From NCBI RefSeq assembly GCF_007680845.1, contig NZ_VEIY01000004.1, forward strand, positions 186,001 to 250,000: a stretch of DNA of 64,000 nt. Reading direction: 5' to 3'. This DNA comes from Curtobacterium pusillum. GTDB lineage: Bacteria; Actinomycetota; Actinomycetes; Actinomycetales; Microbacteriaceae. The translations under genes were made by a program, and so were the position numbers. Positions 26,621 to 35,544 of the stretch are shown here, one piece after another. The notes under the pieces were generated by a model. The model was not told the origin of the DNA and did not search any database. It worked only from the letters and a program-made list of their open reading frames with translations. Within the stretch, counting starts at the first letter, position 1, and every line of letters begins with the position of its first letter.

Positions 26621-28282
26621 TCAGCGGCGGACGTACTCCGTGATGACGACCGTTCCCGTCTTCCAGTGCTGTTCGGCGCGGAAGCCGTTCGCGGCCAGGA
26701 TCGACGCGGTCTCCGGCTCGATGTTGCGGGCCTTCACGGTGCCGCCGACGAACCACACGGTGTCGACGTCGTCGAGGCGGCTCGGGATCGTGGTGGCGAG
26801 GTCGCCGGTCTGGTTCCAGAGGACACCGCTGTCCGCGCCGACCTTGCGGACGCCGAGGTCGGTCATCCCGGCGAACGCGTCCGGGTAGGCCACGCGGATG
26901 ATGTCCGCGGTGGTGCCCGGATGGCCGTAGACGCTGCCGAAGACGACGCCCTCGTCGGCGTCGGCACGGTTCGTGCTCCGTTCGGCGGCGATGATCGAGG
27001 CGGCACGGGCCCAGGTCGAGTCCTGCTTCGCGAGTGGCTGCTTCACCGCGACCGCGGTCGGGACCGACAGCACGAGCACGGCGGCGACCGCGGCGGCGAA
27101 GAGGGCCTTCGGACGGACGAGCGTGAGCGCGAGCGCGATGAGCAGCGCCACGAACGGCAGGCTCAGCGTCGCGTACTTCGGGGAGTACAGGTGCTTGCCC
27201 ATCGCGGTGGCGAGCACCAGCGCGGCGGTCGGGATGACCACGAGCGGGACCGCGACGCGGACCGCCTGGGCACGGACGAGGGAGCGGACGGTCGCCGAGC
27301 GTCGGTGCGCCTCGACCAGGGCGCTGGCGACGCCGACGAGCATGAGCGCCCACGCGCCGGCCGCGTACGCGTCCACGCCACCGAACCACGCGGTCGCGAA
27401 CACCTGGGCGCCGGTGCGCGTGCCGATGCCCGCGATCCACGCGACCTGCTTCGACTGCGACGCGATCTCGACGACCACCGGGGACGCGAGCACGGCGGCG
27501 ATCCCCGCGGCGATCGCCCAGCGGAGCAGGGCGCCTCCCGTGACGAGCGGGGTGCCCGGTGCGCGCCCGTCCCGGGACAGCGTCGCGCGCCGGAGCTCGG
27601 CGCGCCGGAGCACCATCGTCCAGAGCAGCGTCACGGCGTGTGCGACGACGGCCAGCGAGAGGTAGACGTTGAACGTCACGGCGACGAGGGCGAGCGCACC
27701 GTAGGCGACCCACCAGTTCAGGCTCCGGCCGGTCCGGGTCCGGCGGACGGCGGTGAGTCCGACGAGCGTGAGGCACGCGGCGAGGGTGGTGATGGTCGCG
27801 TAGGGGCGCCCCTCGGACCCGGCCCACTGCACGCGGGGCAGGGCGAGGAACACGAGACCGGCGGTGATGCCGAGCCGTCGGCCGCCGAGTCGTCGACCGA
27901 GGGCCACCAGGAGGCCTGCGGCGACGCCGACGGCCAGGGCGCTCGGGAAGCGGAGGGTGAACGGCGTGTACCCGACGAGCCAGAACCACACGTGCATGAG
28001 CGAGTAGTACAGGCCGTGCACGGCGTCGACGGTGTGCAGCTCCGCCCACAGCTGTGCCCACGTGCGCTGGGCGCTCGTGACGGTCGCGGCCTCGTCGTAC
28101 CAGAGCGAAGGCACCCACGCGAACGCGGCGGAGACGAGGACGCCGAGCGCGCCGATCGTGAGTTCGGGTGTGCGGACGACCGACGTCCCGATGCTCGACG
28201 CGACCCCGCGGAGCCGCGAACGGACCGGTGCGAGCCCCGCCGAGCGGGGGACGCTGATGGTGCCGGTCCGGGGTGCTGTCAC
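26621..28282 (-). CDS. Polytopic membrane glycosyltransferase, GT39/ArnT-like
   Basis: 553 aa with about 10-12 hydrophobic helices. The first outside loop has the Asp-Glu pair of GT-C enzymes (VPSLWYDEAATVTSA), followed by HGLYYSLMHVWFWLVGYTPFTLRFPSALA, typical of actinobacterial mannosyltransferase-like proteins that use polyprenyl-phosphate sugars. The C-terminal soluble part (about 130 residues) faces outside. Acceptor unknown; cell-wall or lipoglycan decoration is likely. GTG 28282 is fixed by a -10 TACCGT 7 nt before it. Divergent from the Mop regulator. Confidence 0.82.
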   Translation of the reverse strand: MTAPRTGTISVPRSAGLAPVRSRLRGVASSIGTSVVRTPELTIGALGVLVSAAFAWVPSLWYDEAATVTSAQRTWAQLWAELHTVDAVHGLYYSLMHVWFWLVGYTPFTLRFPSALAVGVAAGLLVALGRRLGGRRLGITAGLVFLALPRVQWAGSEGRPYATITTLAACLTLVGLTAVRRTRTGRSLNWWVAYGALALVAVTFNVYLSLAVVAHAVTLLWTMVLRRAELRRATLSRDGRAPGTPLVTGGALLRWAIAAGIAAVLASPVVVEIASQSKQVAWIAGIGTRTGAQVFATAWFGGVDAYAAGAWALMLVGVASALVEAHRRSATVRSLVRAQAVRVAVPLVVIPTAALVLATAMGKHLYSPKYATLSLPFVALLIALALTLVRPKALFAAAVAAVLVLSVPTAVAVKQPLAKQDSTWARAASIIAAERSTNRADADEGVVFGSVYGHPGTTADIIRVAYPDAFAGMTDLGVRKVGADSGVLWNQTGDLATTIPSRLDDVDTVWFVGGTVKARNIEPETASILAANGFRAEQHWKTGTVVITEYVRR

Positions 28283-28289
28283 GCTGGTG

Positions 28290-28295
28290 ACGGTA
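28290..28295 (-). promoter_or_regulatory. -10 hexamer TACCGT of the GT39-like gene
   Basis: Seven nt before GTG 28282 on the minus strand; decides that start. Confidence 0.5.
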
Positions 28296-28350
28296 GCCGG
28301 GGCGGCTGAGCAGGTGCCCGGCGCCTCGACTGGCGAGACTGAGAGTTCCG

Positions 28351-28362
28351 CATACCGGTATG
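28351..28362. promoter_or_regulatory. Palindrome CATACCGGTATG, candidate Mop/molybdate operator
   Basis: Perfect 12-bp palindrome 11 nt before the ATG of the Mop regulator and overlapping a possible -10 hexamer TATGGT (28359-28364). Best candidate for autoregulation of the molybdenum operon. Confidence 0.55.
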
Positions 28363-28373
28363 GTGCGAACACC

Positions 28374-28784
28374 ATGACGAAGCTCCGCATCCGCGACGCC
28401 GCTCGGTACCTTGGCGTGAGCGACGACACCGTCCGGCGGATGGTCGACGGTGGGACGTTCACGCGGTCCACCGACGCCGCCGGCCGCACCGTGCTCGACG
28501 GGCGCGAGCTCGCGGCCCACATCCGCGGTCGCGGCGCACAGCTCGACGACCCGTCCGGCACGCGCAGCTCGGCGCGGAACCGGTTCGTCGGGATCGTCAC
28601 CGACCTGGTGGTCGACGGCGTGATGGCTCAGGTCGAACTGCAGAGCGGACCACACCGGGTGGTGTCGCTCATGAGCGCCGAGGCCGTGCGCGACCTCGGG
28701 CTCGAGGTCGGCGCCGTCGCGGTCGCGTCCGTGAAGGCCACGATGGTGTCGGTCGAGGTCCCCGCCGAAGCGGCCGACGCATGA
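28374..28784 (+). CDS. mopR: Helix-turn-helix regulator with molybdate-binding TOBE (Mop) domain
   Basis: 136 aa. Residues 1-60 are an excisionase/MerR-type DNA-binding domain (RIRDAARYLGVSDDTVRRMVDGG). Residues about 70-132 are a TOBE/Mop domain (NRFVGIVTDLVVDGVMAQVEL, MSAEAVRDLGLEVGAVAVASVKATMVSVE), which binds molybdate in oligomeric molbindins. Probably senses molybdate and controls the downstream operon. Its stop overlaps the ATG of the MoeZ-like gene (ATGA). The gene symbol is descriptive rather than established for this species. Confidence 0.88.
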   Translation: MTKLRIRDAARYLGVSDDTVRRMVDGGTFTRSTDAAGRTVLDGRELAAHIRGRGAQLDDPSGTRSSARNRFVGIVTDLVVDGVMAQVELQSGPHRVVSLMSAEAVRDLGLEVGAVAVASVKATMVSVEVPAEAADA

Positions 28785-29998
28785 GCGACGACCGCCGCCG
28801 GCTCCTCTCCCGCACCGCGGCCCTCGAGGGCGCCGGCGACCGCGCCGTGCGGGCCCTCGCCGACGCCACCGTCCTGGTCGTCGGAGCCGGGGGACTCGGG
28901 GCGCCCGTCCTCACGTACCTCGCCGGACTGGGGCTCCGCCGGGTCACGATCGTGGACCACGACGTCGTCGACACGTCCAACCTCGCCCGGCAGACGCTCT
29001 TCGCGGCGCAGGACGTCGGGCGACCGAAGGCCGAGTGCGCGGCCGAACGGGTCCGGGGCGTCGACCCCGAGCTCGAGGTGGTGGCACTCGCCGAGCGCTT
29101 CCGTCCGGAGCAGGTCGCGGGGCACGACGTCGTGGTCGACGCCGCCGACAGCGTCGAGGTCACCCGCGCGATCTCGGACGCCTGCTCCCGCGCCGGCGTG
29201 CCGTTCGTCTGGGGGACCGTGCTCGGGCTCGACGGCCAGGTCTCGGTGTTCCACGACGCCGGCCCGGACCCGATCGACTTCCACGACCTCCACCCCGAGG
29301 CGCTGCCCGACGAAGGGTCCTGCGCGCTCGACGGGGTCCTCCCCGCGCTGTGCGGTGCGATCGGGTCGGTGATGGCGGCGCAGGTGTCGGCGTTGGTCGC
29401 GGGGATCGGGGAGCCCTTGCTCGGCCGGGTCCTCACGGTCGACGCCCGGCGGTGGCGTTGGACGGAGAGTCCGCTCCGGCGCGGTCCGGGGTCCCGTCGT
29501 CCGGCGGCGCTGGTGGACGACGCGCCGCCCCGGATCGCTCCGGCGGCGCTGGCCGAGCGGCTGCGACGCGACGCCGGCGACCCCGACGCGGACGGGATCC
29601 CCGACGAGGACGGGATCCCCGACGCGGACGGGATCCCCGACGACGACGCGCCTGGCCCCGGCACCACCCGCACCGGCCACACTGGCCGCGTCGTCCTGGT
29701 CGACGTCCGGACGCCGGACGAGCTCGCCACGGGCGTCATCCCGGGCAGCATCCGCCCCGAGGACCTGGAACCGTCCGACCCAGACCCAGACCCCGACCCC
29801 GACCCCGACCCCGACCCTGACCCCGACCCCGACCCCGCGACGCTCGTCGTCGTCTGCGCGAGCGGCATCCGCGCCACCGCGTGGGCCCGCACTGCACGCG
29901 CCGCCGGCACCGACGCCGTCGTGCTCGACGGCGGCATCCAGGCCTGGCTCGGCGAAGGACGCCCACTGACCGCACTTGCGGATACGATCAGGGAATGA
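28781..29998 (+). CDS. moeZ: ThiF/MoeB-type adenylyltransferase fused to rhodanese (MoeZ-like)
   Basis: 405 aa. The N-terminal E1-like domain (GAGGLG at residues 35-40, DHDVVDTSNLARQ) adenylates the MoaD C-terminal Gly; the C-terminal rhodanese (Cys359 in VVVCASGIRA) supplies sulfur. The usual CYxC zinc pair is absent (DFHDLHPEALP stands there). Two expansions: an 18-nt unit repeated three times (29585-29638, residues 269-286, D-x-D-G-I-P) in the linker, and ten Asp-Pro pairs (29777-29836, residues 333-352) inside the rhodanese domain just before the catalytic loop. Coupled by ATGA overlaps to mopR and modA. Confidence 0.9.
   Translation: MSDDRRRLLSRTAALEGAGDRAVRALADATVLVVGAGGLGAPVLTYLAGLGLRRVTIVDHDVVDTSNLARQTLFAAQDVGRPKAECAAERVRGVDPELEVVALAERFRPEQVAGHDVVVDAADSVEVTRAISDACSRAGVPFVWGTVLGLDGQVSVFHDAGPDPIDFHDLHPEALPDEGSCALDGVLPALCGAIGSVMAAQVSALVAGIGEPLLGRVLTVDARRWRWTESPLRRGPGSRRPAALVDDAPPRIAPAALAERLRRDAGDPDADGIPDEDGIPDADGIPDDDAPGPGTTRTGHTGRVVLVDVRTPDELATGVIPGSIRPEDLEPSDPDPDPDPDPDPDPDPDPDPATLVVVCASGIRATAWARTARAAGTDAVVLDGGIQAWLGEGRPLTALADTIRE
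29585..29638 (+). repeat. 18-nt coding tandem repeat, three units
   Basis: Units at 29585, 29603 and 29621 code D-A/E-D-G-I-P; the phrase resembles the acidic DxDGIPD calcium loops of thrombospondin type-3 repeats. Confidence 0.85.
29777..29836 (+). repeat. Asp-Pro microsatellite, ten pairs
   Basis: GACCCC/GACCCA hexamers in frame inside the rhodanese domain of the MoeZ-like gene. Confidence 0.9.
29983..29988 (+). promoter_or_regulatory. -10 hexamer TACGAT, internal promoter for modA
   Basis: Six nt before ATG 29995, within the last codons of moeZ; would allow modABC to be read separately. Confidence 0.45.
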
Positions 29999-30807
29999 CG
30001 ACGCATCTGCGGAAGACCTCACTCCTGATCGCCGCCGCTGCGCTGGTCACCGTCGGGCTGGCCGGCTGTGCCTCCGGAACCAGCACCGGGGGCACCACCA
30101 CCGCTGCGAGCGACTCCGCGAGCTCCGGCCCCACGGGCTCCATCACGGTCTTCGCTGCAGCGTCCCTCCAGCAGACCTTCACGACGCTCGGCAAGCGCTA
30201 CGAGGACGCCCACCCCGGCACCACGATCACCTTCTCGTTCGCCGGCTCGAGCGACCTCGTGACGCAGATCCAGAACGGGGCGCCCGCGGACGTGTTCGCC
30301 TCCGCCGACGAGGCCAACATGACCAAGCTCGTCGGCACGGACGTCGCTTCCGGCTCGCCGCACGACTTCGCCACGAACGTGCTCGAGATCGCCGTGGCCC
30401 CCGGCAACCCGAAGAAGATCGGCGACCTGGACGACCTGACCTCGTCCGACGTGCAGCTCGTGACCTGCGCGACCCCGGTGCCGTGCGGTGCCGCGACCGC
30501 GAAGGTCGAGCAGGCCACGGGTGTCGACCTGCACCCGGTGAGCGAGGAGCAGTCCGTCACGGACGTCCTCGGCAAGGTCGAGTCGGGCCAGGCGGACGCC
30601 GGGCTCGTGTACGTCACGGACGTCGCCGGTGCCGACGGCAAGGTCGACGGCGTGCACTTCGACGCCGCGAGCAAGGCGGTCAACACCTACCCGATCAGCG
30701 TGCTCAAGGAGGCCGAGAACCCGGACCTGGCGAAGGCCTTCACGGCGTACGTCCGGTCGGCGGCCGGTCAGAAGGTCCTCTCGGCCGCGGGCTTCGGCGC
30801 CCCCTGA
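29995..30807 (+). CDS. modA: Molybdate ABC transporter substrate-binding lipoprotein
   Basis: 270 aa. Signal peptide with lipobox LAGC (lipid-anchored Cys25), then a Ser/Thr/Gly linker and the ModA domain: ITVFAAASLQQTFTTLGKRYE, TFSFAGSSDLVTQIQNGAPADVFASAD, all typical of molybdate/tungstate binders of the AMP (WtpA/ModA) fold. Captures the oxyanion outside the membrane and delivers it to ModB. ATG overlaps the moeZ stop. Confidence 0.95.
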   Translation: MTTHLRKTSLLIAAAALVTVGLAGCASGTSTGGTTTAASDSASSGPTGSITVFAAASLQQTFTTLGKRYEDAHPGTTITFSFAGSSDLVTQIQNGAPADVFASADEANMTKLVGTDVASGSPHDFATNVLEIAVAPGNPKKIGDLDDLTSSDVQLVTCATPVPCGAATAKVEQATGVDLHPVSEEQSVTDVLGKVESGQADAGLVYVTDVAGADGKVDGVHFDAASKAVNTYPISVLKEAENPDLAKAFTAYVRSAAGQKVLSAAGFGAP

Positions 30808-30810
30808 CGC

Positions 30811-31707
30811 ATGGCGAGCAGCGCGAGGCCGGCGGACGCCGCGACGACGACCCAGGCCCAGGCCCAGGCCCGAGCCCAGGCCCCGGCCCCGGCGCCGGCC
30901 CAGGCCCGGACCCGGACCACCACGGTCCGGACCCCGGTCCCGTGGTGGCTCCCGGTCCCCGCTGTGCTCGGCGGCCTCTTCGTCGTGGTGCCGGTCGTCG
31001 CGATGGTCGGCCGCGTCGACTGGGGTTCGTTCGGCGCCCTCGTCACCTCGCCCGCGTCGCTGACCGCACTCGGCCTGAGCCTCGGCACCGCGGCGGCCGC
31101 GACGGGCATCGCGTTCGTCCTCGGGTACCCGCTCGCCGTCCTGTTCGCCCGGTCGACGTCCCGGTGGGTCGGGGTCGCCCGCGCCCTCGTGCTCCTGCCC
31201 CTCGTCCTGCCCCCGGTCGTCGGCGGACTGGCGCTCCTCGCCGCGTTCGGTCGGCTCGGGGTGCTCGGGGCGTTCCTGGACGACCACGGGCTCCGCATCG
31301 CGTTCACCACGACGGCGGTCGTCATCGCGCAGACCTTCGTCGCGATGCCGTTCCTGGTGTCCTCGATCGAGGGGGCGCTCCGGGTCGGCGGCGACCGGTT
31401 CGAACGGGTCGCCGCGACCCTCGGTGCCGGCCCCACCCGGACGTTCCTGACGGTCACGACACCCCGTGTCCTGCCGGGTATCCTCTCCGGACTGGTGCTC
31501 TGCTTCGCCCGGGCGCTCGGCGAGTTCGGTGCGACCCTGACGTTCGCGGGCAGCCTGCAGGGCGTCACGCGGACGCTCCCGCTCGAGATCTACCTGCAGC
31601 GCGAGATCGACCCGGACACCGCCGTCGCGCTCGCGCTGGTGCTCGTGGTCGTCGCGCTGGTCGTCATCGGAGCCGCCACGGTCCGCTCCCGGGTGGTCCT
31701 CGCGTGA
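30811..31707 (+). CDS. modB: Molybdate ABC transporter permease
   Basis: 298 aa, about 6 membrane helices. The EAA loop that meets the ATPase is [19 protein letters not shown] followed by [23 protein letters not shown], a ModB hallmark. The N-terminal 35 residues are an Ala/Gln/Pro repeat ([17 protein letters not shown]) not found in typical ModB and probably cytoplasmic and disordered. Starts 3 nt after modA and overlaps modC (GTGA). Confidence 0.95.
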   Translation: MASSARPADAATTTQAQAQARAQAPAPAPAQARTRTTTVRTPVPWWLPVPAVLGGLFVVVPVVAMVGRVDWGSFGALVTSPASLTALGLSLGTAAAATGIAFVLGYPLAVLFARSTSRWVGVARALVLLPLVLPPVVGGLALLAAFGRLGVLGAFLDDHGLRIAFTTTAVVIAQTFVAMPFLVSSIEGALRVGGDRFERVAATLGAGPTRTFLTVTTPRVLPGILSGLVLCFARALGEFGATLTFAGSLQGVTRTLPLEIYLQREIDPDTAVALALVLVVVALVVIGAATVRSRVVLA

Positions 31708-32765
31708 GCGCCGGACTGCGGGCACACGTCGTCGTGCCGGCGCGCGGCGTGGACGTCCGCCTCGACGTCGGTGCCGACGAGTGCGTCGCCCTCGTCGGTC
31801 CGAACGGCGCCGGGAAGTCGACCGTCGTCGAGTCGCTCGCCGGCCTGCTCCGGGTCGCGTCCGGCGAGGTCGTCCTCGGTGGCCGCGTCCTCACGGGCGT
31901 CCCGGCGCACCGTCGCGGGGTCGGCCTGGTCGCGCAGCGTCCGGACCTCTTCCCGCACCTGTCCGTCGCCCGCAACGTCGCCTACGGTCCGCGCGCCTCC
32001 GGTCTCGGCGGACTGGAGGCACGGCGCCGGTCCGCCGCGGCACTCGCCGCCGTCGGCGTGGCCGGTCTCGCCGACCGGGCGCCGGGTTCGCTCTCCGGCG
32101 GCCAGGCCCAGCGCGTCGCCGTCGCCCGGGCACTCGCCACCGAGCCCGCGCTGCTGCTCCTCGACGAGCCCACCTCGGCCCTCGACGTCGACGCCCGCGC
32201 CGAGGTCCGGGCGGCACTGCGGACCGCCCGCACCGGGCGACCGACGCTGCTCGTGACGCACGACCCCCTCGAGGCCGTCACCCTCGCCGACCGCATCGTC
32301 GTGCTCGAGGACGGCCGGGTCGTCGAACAGGGCCCCACCGCGGACGTGCTCGGTCGTCCGACGAGTGCGTTCGCGGCGTCGTTCTCCGGGCTGACGCTCG
32401 TGGGCGGGACCGGCACCGGGCAGGGGATCGCACTCGACGGCGGTGGCGAGCTGGCGTCGACGACGCGCGCCGCGCCTCCAGTCCGGCCCGACGCGGTACC
32501 GGCACCCGGCCGGCGCGCGCTCGCGGTCTACCACCCGACCGTCGCCGTCGTGACCCGGGACGGTGCCGGGCCGGAACGCGTCCTCGATGCCCTCGAACCG
32601 CGGGACGGGCTCGTCCGTGTGCGCGCCGGCGAGCTCGTGGCGGACCTCACCGTCGCGGTGGCTGCCGGTCTCGCCCTCGTCCCCGGCGAGCGCGTCCGCA
32701 TCGCGGTGCCGCCCGACGAGGTGACCGTCTACGAACCCGCGGCCGGACCCGAAGCGCCCCGCTGA
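31704..32765 (+). CDS. modC: Molybdate ABC transporter ATP-binding protein
   Basis: 353 aa. Walker [10 protein letters not shown] at residues 32-40, signature LSGGQAQR at about 130-137, Walker B LLLLDEP at about 150-156 and the switch His in LLVTHDP. The C-terminal third is a TOBE-like regulatory part ([25 protein letters not shown]). The linker includes an exact 16-nt copy of the REP right arm (32470-32485) translated as AAPPVR. Powers molybdate import. Ends 3 nt from the stop of convergent moaD. Confidence 0.95.
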   Translation: MSAGLRAHVVVPARGVDVRLDVGADECVALVGPNGAGKSTVVESLAGLLRVASGEVVLGGRVLTGVPAHRRGVGLVAQRPDLFPHLSVARNVAYGPRASGLGGLEARRRSAAALAAVGVAGLADRAPGSLSGGQAQRVAVARALATEPALLLLDEPTSALDVDARAEVRAALRTARTGRPTLLVTHDPLEAVTLADRIVVLEDGRVVEQGPTADVLGRPTSAFAASFSGLTLVGGTGTGQGIALDGGGELASTTRAAPPVRPDAVPAPGRRALAVYHPTVAVVTRDGAGPERVLDALEPRDGLVRVRAGELVADLTVAVAAGLALVPGERVRIAVPPDEVTVYEPAAGPEAPR

Positions 32766-32768
32766 GGG

Positions 32769-33008
32769 TCAGCCGCCGGCGAAGGGCGGCATGACGTCGA
32801 CGACGGCCACGTCGACGAGGGAGGTCGTCCGGTCCCGGGTGGTCACGCCGTCGACGAGGTACGAGCACCGCTCCTGCAGGGCGGACCAGCGCGCGGGGTC
32901 GACCGCGTCCACCTGGCCGAGGACGTCGTCGAGGTCCGCGCCGGACAGTCGGACCTCGTCCACGCCGACCGCGGCCCGTGCCGCCGCGAAGAACCGCACC
33001 GTCGTCAC
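32769..33008 (-). CDS. moaD: Molybdopterin synthase sulfur-carrier subunit
   Basis: 79 aa ubiquitin-like protein ending in PPFAGG. The terminal Gly is adenylated by the MoeZ-type enzyme and converted to a thiocarboxylate that provides the dithiolene sulfurs of molybdopterin. Starts with GTG (VTTVRFFAAARAAVG) 2 nt after moaA. The partner subunit moaE is not in the window. Confidence 0.93.
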   Translation of the reverse strand: MTTVRFFAAARAAVGVDEVRLSGADLDDVLGQVDAVDPARWSALQERCSYLVDGVTTRDRTTSLVDVAVVDVMPPFAGG

Positions 33009-33010
33009 CG

Positions 33011-34054
33011 TCAGCCGCCGATCGCGCTCATGCCGCGCGTGGGGTGCACGAGGTCGTCGCTGTCGTCGCCGTGGTCACGCGGCTTCGCCCACATGGCGCG
33101 TCGCCAGAGCTCCGCGACCTCGTCGTCGGTCGCACCGGCGCGCATCGGTCCGAGCACGTCGGTCTCGTCGTCCGAGAACAGGCAGCTCCGCACGTGGCCG
33201 TCCGCGGTCAGGCGGGTACGGGTGCAGTCCGCGCAGAACGACTCGGTGATGCTCGCGATGATGCCGATCGTGCCGAGTTCCGGACCGACGCCCCCGTCGG
33301 TCGTGCGGGCGAGCACCCGGAACCGTTCGGCCGGGGCGCCGTCGCGAGGCGCGTCGTCCGGGACGAGGCCGAAGGACTCCGAGAGCATCGCACGGGTCTC
33401 CGCCGCGGTGATCATCGACGTCCGGTCCCAGGCGTGGTCGGGGTCCAGCGGCATCTGCTCGATGAACCGCAGCTCGTAGCCGCGGTCGAGGCACCAGCGC
33501 ATCAGGTCGGGGGCGAGCGCGTCGTTCACGCCGCGGAGCAGCACGGCGTTCACCTTGATCGCGAGACCGACGTCGTGGGCGGCCGACAGCCCGGCGATGA
33601 CCTTGTCCAGGAACGGCCGCCGGGTCACCTCGGTGAAGACGTCGGGGTCGACGGTGTCGAGCGACACGTTCACCCGTCGGAGCCCGGCGTCCCACAGTGC
33701 CCGGGCGCGGTGCGCGAGGCCGATCGCGTTCGTGGTGAGCGACAGCTCCGGGGCGTCCGGCAGTGCGGCGCAGCGGGCGATGACGTCGACGAGGTCGTGG
33801 CGGAGCATCGGCTCGCCGCCCGTGAAGCGGACCTTCCGGACGCCGAACCGCTCGGTGCCGAGCCGGACGAGGCGTTCGATCTCGGACGCGGTCATCAGGG
33901 CGTCGTCCGGCGCGAACGGCAGCCCGGCCGCGGGCATGCAGTACGTGCAGCGGAGGTTGCAGCGCTCGGTCAGGGACACCCGGAGGTCGACCGCGCGCCG
34001 TCCGAACCGGTCGACGAGGCCGCCGGTGGAGCCGAGCAGGGTCGCGGGTGCCAT
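33011..34054 (-). CDS. moaA: GTP 3',8-cyclase
   Basis: Radical-SAM enzyme of the first Moco step (GTP to 3',8-cyclo-GTP), 347 aa. Radical-SAM cluster C32, C36, C39 in ERCNLRCTYCMP; the second cluster cysteines are in FCADCTRTRLTADGHVRSCLF; the C-terminal Gly-Gly tail (MSAIGG) needed for activity is present. ATG 34054 is supported by a -10 TACGCT 7 nt before it. moaC, which completes the step, is absent here. Confidence 0.96.
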   Translation of the reverse strand: MAPATLLGSTGGLVDRFGRRAVDLRVSLTERCNLRCTYCMPAAGLPFAPDDALMTASEIERLVRLGTERFGVRKVRFTGGEPMLRHDLVDVIARCAALPDAPELSLTTNAIGLAHRARALWDAGLRRVNVSLDTVDPDVFTEVTRRPFLDKVIAGLSAAHDVGLAIKVNAVLLRGVNDALAPDLMRWCLDRGYELRFIEQMPLDPDHAWDRTSMITAAETRAMLSESFGLVPDDAPRDGAPAERFRVLARTTDGGVGPELGTIGIIASITESFCADCTRTRLTADGHVRSCLFSDDETDVLGPMRAGATDDEVAELWRRAMWAKPRDHGDDSDDLVHPTRGMSAIGG

Positions 34055-34059
34055 GGGCG

Positions 34060-35523
34060 TCAGCGTACGTCGTCCGCGCGCCGAGCACCCGTCGGCGCAG
34101 CCGCGGCGAGCCCGCGACGGCTGTCGGTGCGCCGGAACACCAGGCGGTTGCCCCAGCGCTCCCAGTCCGATCGGCGGGTGCGGACGAGCGTCACGGCGAC
34201 GATCACGACGACCGCGATCGCGAGCCACCACCGGTAGGCGTCGACCGAGGGCCAGACGCCGCGCAGGGCGATCGCGAGCCCGATCGACAGCCACTCCCAC
34301 CGGCCGGAGAGCACCACGAACGGGATGAGGAGCAGGGCGTACCAGGGGTAGCGCGGGCTCACGGCGAGGAACGTCACGCCGATGAGGAGCACCTCGCCGG
34401 ACCACGGTCGGGACGGGTCGGACAGCCGCCACGCCGCGTACGCCGCCGCCAGGACCAAGAGCCCGACGACGACCGTCGCCGCGTCGCCCCGGAACACGAG
34501 CGAGACGAGGGCGAACCGGGATCCGTCCTCGTACCCCTCCTCGGACAGGTACCCCGGCAGGTACCCGAGGACCTCGGTCCCCGTCGAGAGCACGTACGGC
34601 ACGTAGAGCAGACCGAAGACCGCGATGCCGACCGGGATCGCCCACCAGTTCCGCCACCGACCGAGCAGCGGCGGGTAGACGATCGCGGGGATGAGCTTCG
34701 TCGCAGTGGCCGCGCCGAGGGCGATCCCGCCCCACACCGGCCGACCGAACACCACCAGCACGGCACCGGCGGTCGCGAGCGCGGCACCGAGGGCGTCCAC
34801 GTGCGAGTTCGTCACCGCCTCGGACGCGACGAGGGGCGACCACGCCCAGAGCGCCGCCCACCACGTCGGACGGCCGACCCGGCGGAGGACCACGACCAGG
34901 CCCACCGTGACACCGAGCGAGACGAGCAGCCCGGCGACCTGGAACGGTATGTACTGCGCGGACGCCGGCACGAACGCCCGGACGGCCGCAAACCAGAGCT
35001 GTGCCATCGGCGGGTAGATCGTCGTCACGTCGGGACGGTTGATCGCGGTGCAGTGCCCGTCGGCCCCGTCACCGAGCCCGCGGTACCGGGGGAGCAGGTT
35101 CTTGCAGGTGCCGTCGACCTTGTCCGGGAACAGCCACTCCGGACGCAGACCGGACAGTGCGGTCGACTGCGGCGTGTGCGCGTACGGCGACACCCCGGCG
35201 TGCTGCACGATGCCGTCCCAGGCGTAGCGAGCAGAGTCGGTGCTGGTGTTCGGCGGCCCGACGATCGCCGCGAGACCGACCAGCACGGCCCCGCCGACCA
35301 CGATCCGGGTCGTCCACCTGGCGGGGACGTACCGCAGCGCCAGCACCGCTCCGGCGAAGACCGCCCAAGCGATCAGGGTCCACGCAACGAATGAGGAACG
35401 ATGACCGGATCGGAGGAAGCCCAGATGCGTGACGCCGAAGGCGATGACGCCCGCGAGGGCCAGCACACCGACCACGGCCAGCACGGTCGGCAGGAGTCGG
35501 CCGGGGCGAAGTCGTTCTCTCAT
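34060..35523 (-). CDS. DUF2029 / GT87-family membrane mannosyltransferase-like protein
   Basis: 487 aa, about 11-12 hydrophobic helices. GT87 (DUF2029) proteins are polyprenyl-phosphomannose-dependent alpha-mannosyltransferases making lipomannan-type glycans in actinobacteria. The loop with NTSTDSARYAWDGIVQHAGVSPYAHTP carries the conserved acidic residue region, and NRPDVTTIYPPMAQLWF and TATKLIPAIVYPPLL are family blocks. ATG 35523 with a possible -10 TAGCCT 9 nt before it. Its end meets the moaA start region. Divergent from the molybdoenzyme gene. Confidence 0.85.
   Translation of the reverse strand: MRERLRPGRLLPTVLAVVGVLALAGVIAFGVTHLGFLRSGHRSSFVAWTLIAWAVFAGAVLALRYVPARWTTRIVVGGAVLVGLAAIVGPPNTSTDSARYAWDGIVQHAGVSPYAHTPQSTALSGLRPEWLFPDKVDGTCKNLLPRYRGLGDGADGHCTAINRPDVTTIYPPMAQLWFAAVRAFVPASAQYIPFQVAGLLVSLGVTVGLVVVLRRVGRPTWWAALWAWSPLVASEAVTNSHVDALGAALATAGAVLVVFGRPVWGGIALGAATATKLIPAIVYPPLLGRWRNWWAIPVGIAVFGLLYVPYVLSTGTEVLGYLPGYLSEEGYEDGSRFALVSLVFRGDAATVVVGLLVLAAAYAAWRLSDPSRPWSGEVLLIGVTFLAVSPRYPWYALLLIPFVVLSGRWEWLSIGLAIALRGVWPSVDAYRWWLAIAVVVIVAVTLVRTRRSDWERWGNRLVFRRTDSRRGLAAAAPTGARRADDVR
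34062..34067 (-). promoter_or_regulatory. -10 hexamer TACGCT of moaA-moaD
   Basis: Seven nt before the moaA ATG, overlapping the stop region of the upstream gene; suggests a leaderless moaAD transcript and leaves no room for a Moco riboswitch. Confidence 0.5.
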
Positions 35524-35544
35524 CGTGGACCGAGGCTATCCGGC

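Noticed and set aside
34050-34070. Moco riboswitch before moaA
   Set aside because: A -10 hexamer only 7 nt before the ATG leaves no leader; upstream DNA is the coding end of the GT87 gene.
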